From positions 62,001 through 126,000 of the forward strand of contig NZ_CP020038.1 in NCBI RefSeq assembly GCF_002157225.2: a DNA stretch of 64,000 nt, given 5' to 3'. Positions within the stretch are counted from its first letter, which is position 1. The number at the start of each line of letters is the position of its first letter. A program made the translations under genes and the position numbers. This document shows positions 1-8,579 of the stretch, in pieces. This DNA is from Agarilytica rhodophyticola. GTDB taxonomy: Bacteria > Pseudomonadota > Gammaproteobacteria > Pseudomonadales > Cellvibrionaceae. The notes below the pieces were generated by a model. It did no database searches. It was given only the letters and a program-made list of their open reading frames with translations, and was not told the origin of the DNA.

Positions 1-2
1 GC

Positions 3-326
3 GTTAAAAGTAGTGCTGTTGAAAAATCTGTTGAAGAGATTCCACCGCATAAGTACACGCGGCGTCAGTTGGAAAAACTTTCTCAGACCCAAGCGTCTTC
101 TGTAAACGATTGCGAGTATACAAATCAGATAGCAGAATTGATTCGTGCATTAACAGTATTTGAAAGTCATTGTCAGCACTGTGAAGCAGTCAATACTCAG
201 GACTCAAGGTTACATAACGATGTATATAAGTTAACTGCTCAGGCGAGAGACTTGATGGAGCGTTCAATGTCGCTCGTGCTTAAGTCTGAGAACATTAACT
301 TAGACCATGTTAATTCTGGAAGGTAA
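3..326 (+). CDS. C-terminal end of an unrecognised protein (cut by window edge)
   Basis: The reading frame is open from base 3 through the TAA ending at 326, so this is the 3' end of a gene that starts outside the window; the TTG at 69 is internal rather than a start. The visible 107 residues are hydrophilic and mostly helical, with a Cys-x-x-Cys pair in the middle (HCQHCE) and no membrane segment. No family is recognised. The next gene on the same strand starts 17 bases after the stop, so the two may be co-transcribed. Confidence 0.6.
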   Translation, partial: VKSSAVEKSVEEIPPHKYTRRQLEKLSQTQASSVNDCEYTNQIAELIRALTVFESHCQHCEAVNTQDSRLHNDVYKLTAQARDLMERSMSLVLKSENINLDHVNSGR

Positions 327-343
327 ATGCTATAAATGCATTT

Positions 344-727
344 ATGGATGAGAAAGAAGAAAGCAAAACTCAATGTGATACTCTCTATTATGATGGGCAA
401 TGTCCACTCTGTAGTAGGGAAATTCAAAAGCTAGCATCATATCGCAAAGAAGATATAGTGCTTGTGGATATTAATGCTATGGATAGTGATGCTTCTCTTC
501 CTAGTACATCTTTCCCTAGTAAGAGTGCTTTGATGGAAAACCTTCATCTGAAAACTGCTGAAGGCAAATGGATTAAAGGAATCGACGCGAATATTAGAGC
601 TTGGCGCAATACACCATTTGAAAAATTTTGGTTGTTGTTGCGTCTGCCTATCATCTATCAGTGTGCATCCTGGTTCTATACTCGATGGGCCTCATGGCGG
701 CTGAAAAATCAGCAGAAACGTCAATAA
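344..727 (+). CDS. DCC-family (DUF393) thiol-disulfide oxidoreductase-like protein
   Basis: This 127-residue protein carries the family signature YYDGQCPLC near residues 15-23, giving a Cys20-x-x-Cys23 redox-type pair after the first beta strand, followed by a conserved aspartate-rich strand (VLVDINAMD). Full length is typical for DUF393/DCC proteins (110-140 residues). The C-terminal third is rich in Trp and aromatic residues (FWLLLRLPIIY), as in other members where it may touch the membrane. The ATG at 344 gives the N-terminus directly ahead of the CxxC strand. The family is predicted to be thioredoxin-like; the substrate is unknown. It lies 17 bases after the upstream partial gene. Confidence 0.85.
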   Translation: MDEKEESKTQCDTLYYDGQCPLCSREIQKLASYRKEDIVLVDINAMDSDASLPSTSFPSKSALMENLHLKTAEGKWIKGIDANIRAWRNTPFEKFWLLLRLPIIYQCASWFYTRWASWRLKNQQKRQ

Positions 728-756
728 CCAGCAGATAAAACTACATATCTAAAATC

Positions 757-1317
757 TCACCTACTGTAGTGAATAAGGTTGTGAAAGACCGCTGCTCGGC
801 TGTTGAGATTGCGATACCCATGCTGTTGGTCGGCGGCAAATCGAATTGCTTCACCTTGTGCAAGTGGTTGCCATTTGTCTTCTAGCAATAGCTCCATTTC
901 TCCTTCTACAACAATGACATGCTCTGTAACACCCGGTTCATGGGGCTCTGATATACGCTGATAATGCGGTAGTAGTGTAAGTTCTAACATCTCAAACCCG
1001 AAGCGCTGATCAAATGGAAACAATGGCGCTACCAGTACTTGATCGTCGCCAGGTTGTTGCTGAAGGTCTGCTGCATGCCTAAAGGATACTCCCCTAGCTT
1101 CCACTGGCGGTGGTTCTATAAAGGACGAAATAGATGAATTAAAGCCACCTGCTATTTTCCACAGTGTTGCCAAGGTCGGACTGGATTCCCCTCGCTCTAT
1201 TTGGCCTAACATTGCTTTACTAACTCCCGTTGCTTCAGCAGTTTTATCTAAGCTCCATTTTTTTCCCTGACGAGCGGCTTTGAGCTGCTGAGCTAAATAC
1301 TGATTCGAATTTTTCAT
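757..1317 (-). CDS. XRE-family regulator with C-terminal cupin domain
   Basis: The 186-residue protein has an N-terminal lambda-repressor-like helix-turn-helix (about residues 8-62, with TGVSKAMLGQIERGESSPT as recognition region) and a C-terminal single-domain cupin (about 105-180, including EPHEPGVTEHVIVVEGE and the following Gly-rich strands). This architecture matches small-molecule-sensing repressors or activators of catabolic or transport genes. It is transcribed divergently from the BenE-type transporter at 1460, and the 142-bp space between holds two copies of an 18-bp near-palindrome, so autoregulation plus control of the transporter is likely. The ligand is not known; an aromatic acid would fit the neighbour, which is inference. 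Confidence 0.9.
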   Translation of the reverse strand: MKNSNQYLAQQLKAARQGKKWSLDKTAEATGVSKAMLGQIERGESSPTLATLWKIAGGFNSSISSFIEPPPVEARGVSFRHAADLQQQPGDDQVLVAPLFPFDQRFGFEMLELTLLPHYQRISEPHEPGVTEHVIVVEGEMELLLEDKWQPLAQGEAIRFAADQQHGYRNLNSRAAVFHNLIHYSR

Positions 1318-1353
1318 TGGATAAGGACTTGAATGGCGCTGGTGAATTATGGT

Positions 1354-1371
1354 TGTACGTTATAGCGCACA
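1354..1371. promoter_or_regulatory. Operator copy 1 between XRE-cupin gene and benE
   Basis: TGTACGTTATAGCGCACA is an imperfect palindrome centred on TATA. A second copy lies at 1390-1407 on the opposite strand, matching 17 of 18 positions. The centre-to-centre distance is 36 bp, between divergent start codons. The XRE-cupin protein is the obvious binder. Confidence 0.7.
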
Positions 1372-1389
1372 GATGTTAGTCTGTCCACT

Positions 1390-1407
1390 TGTGCGCTATA
1401 GCGTACA
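1390..1407. promoter_or_regulatory. Operator copy 2 between XRE-cupin gene and benE
   Basis: TGTGCGCTATAGCGTACA is the reverse-complement partner of the site at 1354-1371, with one mismatch, and is itself an imperfect palindrome. It lies 52 bp before the benE start, where bound protein could block or recruit polymerase for the transporter. Confidence 0.7.
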
Positions 1408-1459
1408 GCTTAATACTACCAAGTAATACCTTTGAGTGACTCTCTTCAGGTGATATCAA

Positions 1460-2629
1460 ATGCTCAAGTCCATTAGCATCGCGCATATTTCAACAGGTTT
1501 TGTAACGGTTGTTGTTGGTTATACCAGTTCAGCTGTCATTGTATTTCAAGCGGCAGCGGCAGCAGGAGCTTCTCCAGCAGAAATAAACTCATGGCTGCTC
1601 GCTTTAGGTATTGGCATGGGCCTATCATGTGTCGGCTTATCTCTTTACTTTCGCCATCCCATCGTTACTGCATGGTCCACACCTGGTGCTGCCCTGCTGA
1701 TTACTAGCCTTGAGGGCTTATCTATTAATGAGGCTATCGGGGTTTTTATATTTTCTTCTTGTTTGATAACACTGTCAGGCATTACGGGCTGGTTTGAAAA
1801 GATTATGAATTTTCTGCCTCGTTCCATGGCTGCTGCCATGTTGGCGGGAGTGTTATTGAAGTTTGGTATGGATGTGTTTGTGGCAATGCAAACAGAGTTA
1901 TTCCTAGTTGTCTGTATGCTACTAACGTATCTATTTACCCACAGATTTTTACCCCGATATACTATTCCGCTGGTTTTGGCCGTGGGCATGCTGATAACTT
2001 CTATAGCGGGCGTTTTGCACCTTAATGAGGTTAAACTAGCGTTATCTGCTCCAGTTTTTGTATATCCGCATTTTTCCTTTACAACTTTAATTAGCGTAGG
2101 TTTACCGCTATTTCTCATTACTATGGTGTCTCAAAATGCTCCGGGTATCGCTGTACTAAGAGCAAATGGCTATCAAACACCGGCGTCACCTCTTATCGCT
2201 AGCACAGGGTTTTTAGGCGTTATTCTTGCGCCGTTTGGAGGTTATGCCTTTAATTTGGCTGCTATCACTGCCGCGATTTGTATGGGGAAAGAAGCAGATG
2301 AAAACCCTGCCAGGCGTTACTTAGCTGCGGTTTGGGCAGGGATATTTTACTTATTATTAGGCGTGTTCGGTGCTACTGTCAGCGCTCTATTTAGCTCGTT
2401 TCCAAAAGAGTTAGTACTAGCGCTTGCGGGCTTAGCGTTGCTAGGTGTCATCAGCAACAGCCTAAAAAGCTTGCTGTCTGATGATAGTGAGCAAGAAGCA
2501 GCAGTAATTACGTTTCTAGTTACCGCTTCAGGTATTACTCTGGCTGGAATTGGTAGCGCTTTTTGGGGCTTAGTGATCGGTCTATTGGCTCTTTACACCA
2601 AGAAAATCAAAATTAGGGAAATACACTAG
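1460..2629 (+). CDS. benE: BenE-family benzoate/H+ symporter
   Basis: This 389-residue polytopic inner-membrane protein has about twelve hydrophobic segments and matches BenE: an N-terminal FVTVVVGYTSSAVIVFQAA segment, AWSTPGAALL near residue 73, and the later VSQNAPGIAVLRANGY motif followed by FGGYAFNLAAITAAI. Length is normal for the family (about 390). BenE proteins import benzoate or related aromatic acids by proton symport. No benzoate catabolic genes are visible in this window, so the true substrate is uncertain. Control by the divergent XRE-cupin regulator through the two operators upstream is expected. The ATG at 1460 starts the first membrane helix. Confidence 0.9.
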   Translation: MLKSISIAHISTGFVTVVVGYTSSAVIVFQAAAAAGASPAEINSWLLALGIGMGLSCVGLSLYFRHPIVTAWSTPGAALLITSLEGLSINEAIGVFIFSSCLITLSGITGWFEKIMNFLPRSMAAAMLAGVLLKFGMDVFVAMQTELFLVVCMLLTYLFTHRFLPRYTIPLVLAVGMLITSIAGVLHLNEVKLALSAPVFVYPHFSFTTLISVGLPLFLITMVSQNAPGIAVLRANGYQTPASPLIASTGFLGVILAPFGGYAFNLAAITAAICMGKEADENPARRYLAAVWAGIFYLLLGVFGATVSALFSSFPKELVLALAGLALLGVISNSLKSLLSDDSEQEAAVITFLVTASGITLAGIGSAFWGLVIGLLALYTKKIKIREIH

Positions 2630-2642
2630 GGTTTGATAGCCC

Positions 2643-3107
2643 TTAGAGTTTATATTCAAACGCTAAGTCGCAGCGAGACACTATATTTTCTTCGTGATAT
2701 TCAATAAAACCCGAGGCACGATATAGTGCTACTGCCTCAACAAGGGATGAGGCAGTTTGCAATTCCATTCGCTTGTAACCAAGAGCGCGAGCTTTGTCGA
2801 TGGCGAAGGTTAGCAATTTCTTGCCGAGCCCAACACCGCGACTACTGGGGTAGGCAAACATTTTTCTCAGTTCACAGCTTTGGTCACTGAGCCGAATAAC
2901 TCCGACAGATGCGACAACACTACCCTTCTGGTCTGTGGCAACAGCAAAATATCCATGGTCATTAAAATAATACTGATCAAAATCCTCTAAATCTTTATCT
3001 GTTGCCTCAGGGTCTGGCTGTAATCCGTATTCGATTAAAACGCTGTAAACCATAGCTTTTACAGCGTCACAGTCCTTGTTGTTTGCCTTTCTTAGTATGT
3101 ATTCCAT
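2643..3107 (-). CDS. GNAT-family N-acetyltransferase
   Basis: The 154-residue protein covers a complete GNAT fold: N-terminal beta strand (YILRKANNKDCDAV), central SCELRKMFAYPSSRGVGLGKKLL with the acetyl-CoA pyrophosphate loop (R-G-V-G-L-G-K), and the C-terminal ALYRASGF strand. It transfers an acetyl group from acetyl-CoA to an unknown amine. It ends convergent with benE, 13 bases away, and lies downstream of the signal peptidase gene on the same strand (19-base gap), so it may be read from the lepB transcript. Confidence 0.85.
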   Translation of the reverse strand: MEYILRKANNKDCDAVKAMVYSVLIEYGLQPDPEATDKDLEDFDQYYFNDHGYFAVATDQKGSVVASVGVIRLSDQSCELRKMFAYPSSRGVGLGKKLLTFAIDKARALGYKRMELQTASSLVEAVALYRASGFIEYHEENIVSRCDLAFEYKL

Positions 3108-3126
3108 TTATTGATGCTTCTACTAC

Positions 3127-3777
3127 TTATAGTGTGTGGAAAAACCTATCTGCGCGAGGAAGATAATAGTTATCATAGTTAAAGGATAAAATAACACTTT
3201 TTGAGCGACCGACAATTTCATTCCTAGGGACAAAGCCAATTACCCTTGAGTCTGCACTATTGTCTCGGTTATCTCCCAGTGCTAGATAACTATCTTCCGG
3301 CACGACCACAGGGGCGAATGTTGACAATTGAGAACCGTATTTTTTAACACGAACAAAATGCTCAATACCCATCAGGTTTTCCGATTTATCCTGTGTGTAT
3401 GAATTTGATGAAATATCCTCATAGGCTAATTTTTCACCGTTTATAAAGAGCACATTATTCTTCAGCTCAATAGTATCTCCAGGAATACCGACTACGCGTT
3501 TAACCAGTCGCTTCTTGGAGACTTTTGAGTCAAAAATGATGATGTCCCCACGTTTTGGATCGGATCGTTTATAAAGAGAAATATGAGTGAAAGGAACACG
3601 GATATCGTAGGCCATTTTATTCACCACAATACGATCACCCTCCAATATCGTCGGCTTCATTGATCCGGTTGGGACGTGGTTGAAATCTGCAAAAGCGCTC
3701 CGAAATATCAACATTAGGGCAATAAAAAGGATGAAACCTTTGTTCTCATTCCATACTTTCAATAATGTTTTTTTCAT
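3127..3777 (-). CDS. lepB: Signal peptidase I
   Basis: This 216-residue serine-lysine protease removes signal peptides on the outer face of the inner membrane. One N-terminal membrane anchor (about residues 14-31) is followed by box B with the nucleophile Ser39 in TGSMKPT, box D with the general-base Lys93 in LVKRVVGIPGD, and box E, GDNRDNSADSR, near the C-terminus. It is shorter and has one anchor, unlike E. coli LepB with two. It is not next to lepA or rnc, the usual gammaproteobacterial setting, so it is probably an accessory copy. It follows the TssB-TssC-like gene on the same strand by 54 bases. Confidence 0.9.
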   Translation of the reverse strand: MKKTLLKVWNENKGFILFIALMLIFRSAFADFNHVPTGSMKPTILEGDRIVVNKMAYDIRVPFTHISLYKRSDPKRGDIIIFDSKVSKKRLVKRVVGIPGDTIELKNNVLFINGEKLAYEDISSNSYTQDKSENLMGIEHFVRVKKYGSQLSTFAPVVVPEDSYLALGDNRDNSADSRVIGFVPRNEIVGRSKSVILSFNYDNYYLPRADRFFHTL

Positions 3778-3831
3778 GTTCTTTCCTAGTTAGTAAGCAA
3801 TTATTTGATTGATCAAAGAATGTAGACAGGC

Positions 3832-5373
3832 TCAACCAAATATCTGTTCCCCAGAGAGTGCTACTGTGCGAAAGTTAGGAATGACGACGGCTGCTTTGCC
3901 CTTTACGGAACGGATGGATAAAATGCCCGCCTCCGCCAACTTTTGAGCAACAGAATCACGCATAAATATCTCGGCACAAGCTTTAGCCACACTCTCACCA
4001 TCTTCATCTTGATAAATGTGCAGAGGTAGATCTTCTACTTCTTGTATTTGTCCTGGTCGCAATTGCCATCCTGTTTCGCTGTAGGCTTGTGCTAGGAGTA
4101 ATGTTACTAAGTAGGCACTATTACCCCATAAGTAATAATTATGGGCGTTACTGATAGATAGTTCTTCGAAATCGAAGCTTTCTATGGGAGAGCTGCGTTT
4201 ACCATAAGGCAGACGCAGTAAAAAGCGAGGTGCCGCCAAGGCAAGATGGCGACTACTAGCTTGTTGCCTGAGAGCTTGCCACTGCTCTACAAATGTCGCC
4301 TCAAGTGTGTGTTGCCAGTCTTCTGTATCTTCACGGCGATAAACACCTTCGCAACCTGCCAGTCGTTCGCTAGCGCTTGCTAAAGCAATACCTGAACAGG
4401 CTTGAGCCAAATGTGCAAAACCTGATGCTAGGCGAATATCTTCAGGTTTGTCGTTAATCTGTGCGTCAAATTGCAATATGGAAAATGGTGTGCTGCCGGG
4501 CACTTCATAAGCTGATACAAGTCTTTTATAAAGGCCTGTTGTTGTGATGTCGTCTGCTTCGGCCAAGTCTTGGCGCATTTCATCGCGGCTGATATCAATG
4601 ATGAATAGTTTAAGATTACGATTCGTGTTTAGTCGACAAATGAGCATGTAGACACTGCGCCAGTTTGACTCTATTTCCTGGAACGCACTGGCATGCATGA
4701 CTTTACGCAAGGTATCACTATTGGCTTGTGCTAGGGCTTCTTCCATTTCAGGTAATCGCGGATCACTTTTGGCCTCTACGTAAGGTGCCACAATATCCTT
4801 GATCATACGATCAATATTACCCTCCGGTGAATTTGCCAAATCAATAGCATGATTGCTTTGGCTAAGCACAGCTTCTAGCATGTTGTCAGGCATGGGGATG
4901 CCACTTACATCGCCTGCCTCTTCTTCACTTTTTTGTGCGTTTGAGCTTTGGGCTTTGAAACTTGCCCACTGTTGTATTTCTTCTGCGGCTTGTTGGAATT
5001 GATCGGGTTTACGCAGTTTATGGCGAAGCATTCGGAGCTTTTCAAATAAGGGTACACGTTCGAATAAATAGTCGGGATGTAAGTCGTCATATTCGCGAAA
5101 GTGAATGGGTTCGTCACAAATAGCTAATTGCAGTTTTACGCCAAAAGATGAAAACACTTCTTCAAAATTATCGCGATCAATTTCTATAGCCTTGCGCTTG
5201 CAAATTGTTTCCGTTTCTTTAATAGATCGGCTACCACGGCCACTGAAGTCACCGATTAAAGCAATGTGCATTGCTTTGCCATCTTTGCGTGGTTCAGCCG
5301 TTTTTTTAGATGAAGTGTCTTTTCCTGACATATCAAATAACACACCGCCAGTAGAAATACTTGCTCGAGACAT
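3832..5373 (-). CDS. T6SS sheath-like protein joining TssB-like and TssC-like regions
   Basis: The 513-residue protein begins with a TssB-like part: HIALIGDFSGRGSR near residue 37, then IHFREYDDLHPDYLFERVP, the sheath small-subunit pattern. It continues into a TssC-like part: SNWRSVYMLICR, the acidic LFIIDISRDEM, FSILQFDA, then LRLPYGKRSSPIESFDFEE and LWGNSAYLVTLLLAQAYSETGW. TssB and TssC are normally separate genes whose products form the contractile tube around Hcp. No other T6SS structural gene (Hcp, VgrG, TssJKLM, ClpV) lies in this window. A ribosome site (AGGAAG) precedes the ATG at 5373. Function as a sheath is inference; it may be a cytoplasmic sheath homologue of another role. Confidence 0.75.
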   Translation of the reverse strand: MSRASISTGGVLFDMSGKDTSSKKTAEPRKDGKAMHIALIGDFSGRGSRSIKETETICKRKAIEIDRDNFEEVFSSFGVKLQLAICDEPIHFREYDDLHPDYLFERVPLFEKLRMLRHKLRKPDQFQQAAEEIQQWASFKAQSSNAQKSEEEAGDVSGIPMPDNMLEAVLSQSNHAIDLANSPEGNIDRMIKDIVAPYVEAKSDPRLPEMEEALAQANSDTLRKVMHASAFQEIESNWRSVYMLICRLNTNRNLKLFIIDISRDEMRQDLAEADDITTTGLYKRLVSAYEVPGSTPFSILQFDAQINDKPEDIRLASGFAHLAQACSGIALASASERLAGCEGVYRREDTEDWQHTLEATFVEQWQALRQQASSRHLALAAPRFLLRLPYGKRSSPIESFDFEELSISNAHNYYLWGNSAYLVTLLLAQAYSETGWQLRPGQIQEVEDLPLHIYQDEDGESVAKACAEIFMRDSVAQKLAEAGILSIRSVKGKAAVVIPNFRTVALSGEQIFG

Positions 5374-5530
5374 ACAATAACTTCCTATCTATATTTGTAT
5401 TCGTTGGTTTTTAATCTTATTGTCTGCAATAACTTTAACTATTCGGACAACTATTTAGGGTTATCCCAGTTTAAGCCCTAGTCTAAATAAATATGAGACG
5501 TTTTGAAAATCCGTTGATGAGGTCCAATAA

Positions 5531-5559
5531 TTGAACACGCAGAGTAACTCCCCTATACT
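5531..5559 (+). promoter_or_regulatory. Sigma-70 type promoter for purEK
   Basis: TTGAAC at 5531-5536 and TATACT at 5554-5559 are separated by 17 bp, a near-consensus vegetative promoter. Transcription would start near 5566 and leave an untranslated leader of about 140 nt before purE. The rest of the 332-bp gap from 5374 shows nothing else that I can support. Confidence 0.6.
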
Positions 5560-5705
5560 GGCGCGCTTCTTAAAGACCCTACTCGCTTTACTTGCATTGG
5601 CGCTATGTGATTAGAATAGCCAGAACATGATCTCTGACTCTTTGTTTGTTGTTTGTGCTAGACCTAAAAGCGAGAACCTATTGTTTTTTCATTAAGGCTT
5701 CAGCT

Positions 5706-6188
5706 ATGACCAAAGCTCCAGTTCAGATTATTATGGGCTCACGCTCTGATTGGCCAATTTTGAAAATGGCCCTTACGCCGCTAGATGAACTTCAAGTTTC
5801 TTATGAAGCTTCGGTTGTGTCAGCACATCGCACGCCAGATCGTCTCTACAAATTTTGCAAAGATTCGGAAAATAATGGCACTAAAGTCATTATTGCCGGT
5901 GCAGGGGGTGCTGCCCACTTAGCTGGAATGGCGGCAGCGATGACTTGGTTGCCAGTCATTGCTGTGCCAATTCCCAGTAAGTATCTCAAAGGCGTAGACA
6001 GCTTACTATCGATGGTACAAATGCCGAAAGGTGTTGCTGTTGCTACGCAGGCTATCGGTGAATCTGGCGCTTATAACGCAGGTTTAATTGCTAGTCAGAT
6101 GCTGGCTTTGTCGGATACAGATTTAAGGGATCGTCTTATAGCATGGCGTAAAAAACAAACAGATTCTGTTGCTGAGGCGGTTGAATGA
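5706..6188 (+). CDS. purE: 5-(carboxyamino)imidazole ribonucleotide mutase
   Basis: PurE converts N5-CAIR to CAIR in de novo purine synthesis. The protein from the ATG at 5706 is 160 residues, normal for class I PurE, with the GSRSDWPI motif near the start, the catalytic histidine region SAHRTPDRL and [14 protein letters not shown]. The frame stays open upstream to a TTG at 5646, but the extra 20 residues are not typical of PurE and the ATG matches the family start. The stop overlaps the purK start by 4 bases, so the two are translationally coupled. Confidence 0.95.
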   Translation: MTKAPVQIIMGSRSDWPILKMALTPLDELQVSYEASVVSAHRTPDRLYKFCKDSENNGTKVIIAGAGGAAHLAGMAAAMTWLPVIAVPIPSKYLKGVDSLLSMVQMPKGVAVATQAIGESGAYNAGLIASQMLALSDTDLRDRLIAWRKKQTDSVAEAVE

Positions 6189-7291
6189 GCGTGAGAATTA
6201 CGATGGTAGGCAGCGGTCAGCTAGCCCAAATGATGGCGCTGGCTGGAATCCCAATAGGCTATGAATTCAGTTTTTTAGTGGCACCCGGAGAAGATACTCG
6301 CTGCGTTGATAACTTAGGTCAGATCGTAGTGCTGGAAGACAATGAAAGCCCACAAAGTTTATTTGCGCGCCTTGGTGAACCGGATGTAATTACGGTTGAA
6401 AAAGAGCATGTGGATATTGAGCTGTTAACAAACCTTAATAAATTTTGCCCCGTTCACCCCAACCCGAATGCCTTAGAAAAGTTTAAAAATCGTCGCGACG
6501 AAAAATTATTTTTACAATCTCTTAATATTCCAATTGCGCCTTTTTACAGTGTGCATGACGAAGGTCAGTTAAAAAATGCTATTGCGACATTGGATAAACC
6601 CATCTTCTTAAAAAGTGAAGAAGAAGGCTATGACGGCTACAATCAGTATAAAATTACCGATGATAATGCCGAGGAAGTTAGGAATAAACTTAGTTTCCCC
6701 AGCCAGTGGGTAGCAGAATCATTTATTCCATTTCAACGTGAAATCTCTTTTCTTGCTGCACGAAGCAAAAGCGGTGATATCGTATTTTATCCACCAGTAG
6801 AAAATGCTCACCATAACGGCACACTTATTACATCCTTGGCGCCTGCGCCAAATGTTAGCGAAGAACAAGTGTCTACTGGTCAGACTTATCTGAAAAACAT
6901 AGTTAACACTCTGGACTATGTTGGTTTGATTTGCATGGAATGTTTTGTTTGTGATGGCAAGATTCTAGTAAATGAAATTGCACCGCGAGTACATAACAGC
7001 GGACACTGGAGTGCAAAAGGTGCTTTAACTAGCCAATTCGAAAACCATATACGTGCAGTAACAGATTTGCCTCTTGGTTCAACTAAGTTAATTGGAATTA
7101 GTGGCATGCTTAATTTACTAGGAGTAACTTTAAGCGCCGAGCAGGCGAGTGCGGAATCTACCTTTTTGACACTCTATGGAAAGACTGTTCGTCCACGTAG
7201 GAAGTTAGGCCATGTCACCATAAATGGTGACGATTACAATGACATAAAATCTCAGCTTGAATCGTTGCGTAAATTAGCTTATCAAGAATAG
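6185..7291 (+). CDS. purK: N5-carboxyaminoimidazole ribonucleotide synthase
   Basis: PurK is an ATP-grasp enzyme that carboxylates AIR with bicarbonate, feeding PurE. The 368-residue protein starts with the nucleotide-fold sequence [15 protein letters not shown], has [10 protein letters not shown], the ATP-grasp lysine loop [17 protein letters not shown], and the catalytic [14 protein letters not shown] motif near residue 265. Length is normal. Its ATG overlaps the end of purE (ATGA arrangement). A strong hairpin follows at 7319-7345. Confidence 0.95.
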   Translation: MSVRITMVGSGQLAQMMALAGIPIGYEFSFLVAPGEDTRCVDNLGQIVVLEDNESPQSLFARLGEPDVITVEKEHVDIELLTNLNKFCPVHPNPNALEKFKNRRDEKLFLQSLNIPIAPFYSVHDEGQLKNAIATLDKPIFLKSEEEGYDGYNQYKITDDNAEEVRNKLSFPSQWVAESFIPFQREISFLAARSKSGDIVFYPPVENAHHNGTLITSLAPAPNVSEEQVSTGQTYLKNIVNTLDYVGLICMECFVCDGKILVNEIAPRVHNSGHWSAKGALTSQFENHIRAVTDLPLGSTKLIGISGMLNLLGVTLSAEQASAESTFLTLYGKTVRPRRKLGHVTINGDDYNDIKSQLESLRKLAYQE

Positions 7292-7318
7292 CAATAAGTT
7301 AATTTGTAGTAGTTCTGT

Positions 7319-7345
7319 AGTGGCTTCATAAAAAAAGAAGCCACT
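7319..7345. terminator. Hairpin between convergent purK and propeller gene
   Basis: AGTGGCTTC and GAAGCCACT form a perfect 9-bp stem around a loop of ATAAAAAAA. It lies between two convergent genes and could stop transcription in both directions, although the A/T tract is inside the loop rather than after the stem, so termination efficiency is uncertain. Confidence 0.55.
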
Positions 7346-7382
7346 GATGATTATTTATTTGCGCAACTGTTTAGCTAACTAT

Positions 7383-8492
7383 TTATCTACCCTGCTCTGC
7401 TTTCGCTAATGGTGCAAAGCGCATAATTTTAAATTCGCCTTTATCCGCTCTTTTACCTTCGTTAAGAACGGGCGAGCGATGTAACTCGTTAACGGTAAAG
7501 TAAATATAACCGTCAGCACCTATTGCAAAACCATCAGCCCAAGAAATATCATCATGTTGAAATAAGGTTTGATACTTTCCCATTGCGTTGGTGACACCGA
7601 TGGAATCATCAGTAATAGAAGTAATATAAACATTACCTGCACTATCGACGACTGAACCGTCTGAAATAGTTTTGTCGCCATAACGCTCCACTTTACTGTG
7701 CAACGATTTTTCTGACAATTTAGTATTTAGTAAGTCTTTGGTGTTTATACGGTACATACTGGTTGCCGACATAGGAGCAAAGTATAGCCACTCATTTTTT
7801 GCATCAATTGTTATTGGATTAACACCAATTTTTGCTGCTTGCCCACCTAATGTTACAAGTTTGTCATCGATTACCATATTGATATTTTCAGGTGTAGTGA
7901 ACGGTGAATTATCTAATATACGCCGACTTTTACCGGACTCAATATCAACAATAATCAATGCGCCAGAGCTATCAGCAACATATATTTTATTGTGTTTTCT
8001 ATCAATAGCGAGATCGTTTAAGAAACTATTTTTCGTGGTAGTGGGCGCTTGTAAAATAATAGTTTTAAAATGTTTCTCTCGTTTGATATCCCAGCCGACT
8101 ATGCGTCCATTTCTTTTTTCTGTTTGTCCATCGAGCATCCATAATATTCCTTCTTGATCTGCCACAATTCCGAGTACATCCGCCAAGCCCGGGCCTTTTT
8201 CTTTCGGCGCGGAAGACCAAGTAATAGAGGGGTAAGGTTTTGTTGAACCATCTTTCAAGACTTCAAGTACGCGATATTTCGGTTCACCATAAAATGCGTG
8301 TACACTTAAAAATATTCGGCCTGTTGGAGAAATTGCAATATTCGCAGGTGGCGTATTTTGTGAAAATGTATGGATAGTTTCAAGTGTGGAGTAAGACTTA
8401 TTATTGTCTTTAGCACTCGCTTCTGCAAAAGAATGTGCAAGTGCAAATATTGAGAGTGCATATAAAGTTTTTTTGAATTTTTTTAAAATCAT
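7383..8492 (-). CDS. Major royal jelly/yellow-family secreted beta-propeller protein
   Basis: The 369-residue protein has a signal peptide (MILKKFKKTLYALSIFALAH, cleavage likely after AEA) and a six-bladed propeller pattern: PPANIAISPTGRIFLS, LGIVADQEGILWMLD, FLNDLAIDRKHNKIYVADS, NPITIDAKNEWLYFAPM and SDGSVVDSAGNVYIT. This order fits the MRJP/yellow family, whose bacterial members are often called L-dopachrome tautomerase-related. It should be periplasmic or secreted. The substrate is not known; SMP-30/gluconolactonase is the alternative assignment, less likely given the NPITID...LYFAPM pattern. It is a single gene convergent with purK. Confidence 0.8.
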   Translation of the reverse strand: MILKKFKKTLYALSIFALAHSFAEASAKDNNKSYSTLETIHTFSQNTPPANIAISPTGRIFLSVHAFYGEPKYRVLEVLKDGSTKPYPSITWSSAPKEKGPGLADVLGIVADQEGILWMLDGQTEKRNGRIVGWDIKREKHFKTIILQAPTTTKNSFLNDLAIDRKHNKIYVADSSGALIIVDIESGKSRRILDNSPFTTPENINMVIDDKLVTLGGQAAKIGVNPITIDAKNEWLYFAPMSATSMYRINTKDLLNTKLSEKSLHSKVERYGDKTISDGSVVDSAGNVYITSITDDSIGVTNAMGKYQTLFQHDDISWADGFAIGADGYIYFTVNELHRSPVLNEGKRADKGEFKIMRFAPLAKAEQGR

Positions 8493-8579
8493 AAGATTCA
8501 GTGTTTAAGTTAAATTAATTTAAAGGAGTTCGAATAGAGAAGCTCTAGTAGTATAAAATAATCGATTTAATTTTTGCTT

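Noticed and set aside
1645-2118. Long antisense ORF inside benE
   Set aside because: It has no family resemblance and lies wholly within a well-supported gene; a codon-bias shadow.
3127-3777. lepB as the main housekeeping signal peptidase
   Set aside because: The protein is a signal peptidase, but the absence of lepA and rnc beside it argues against it being the primary copy; call kept neutral.
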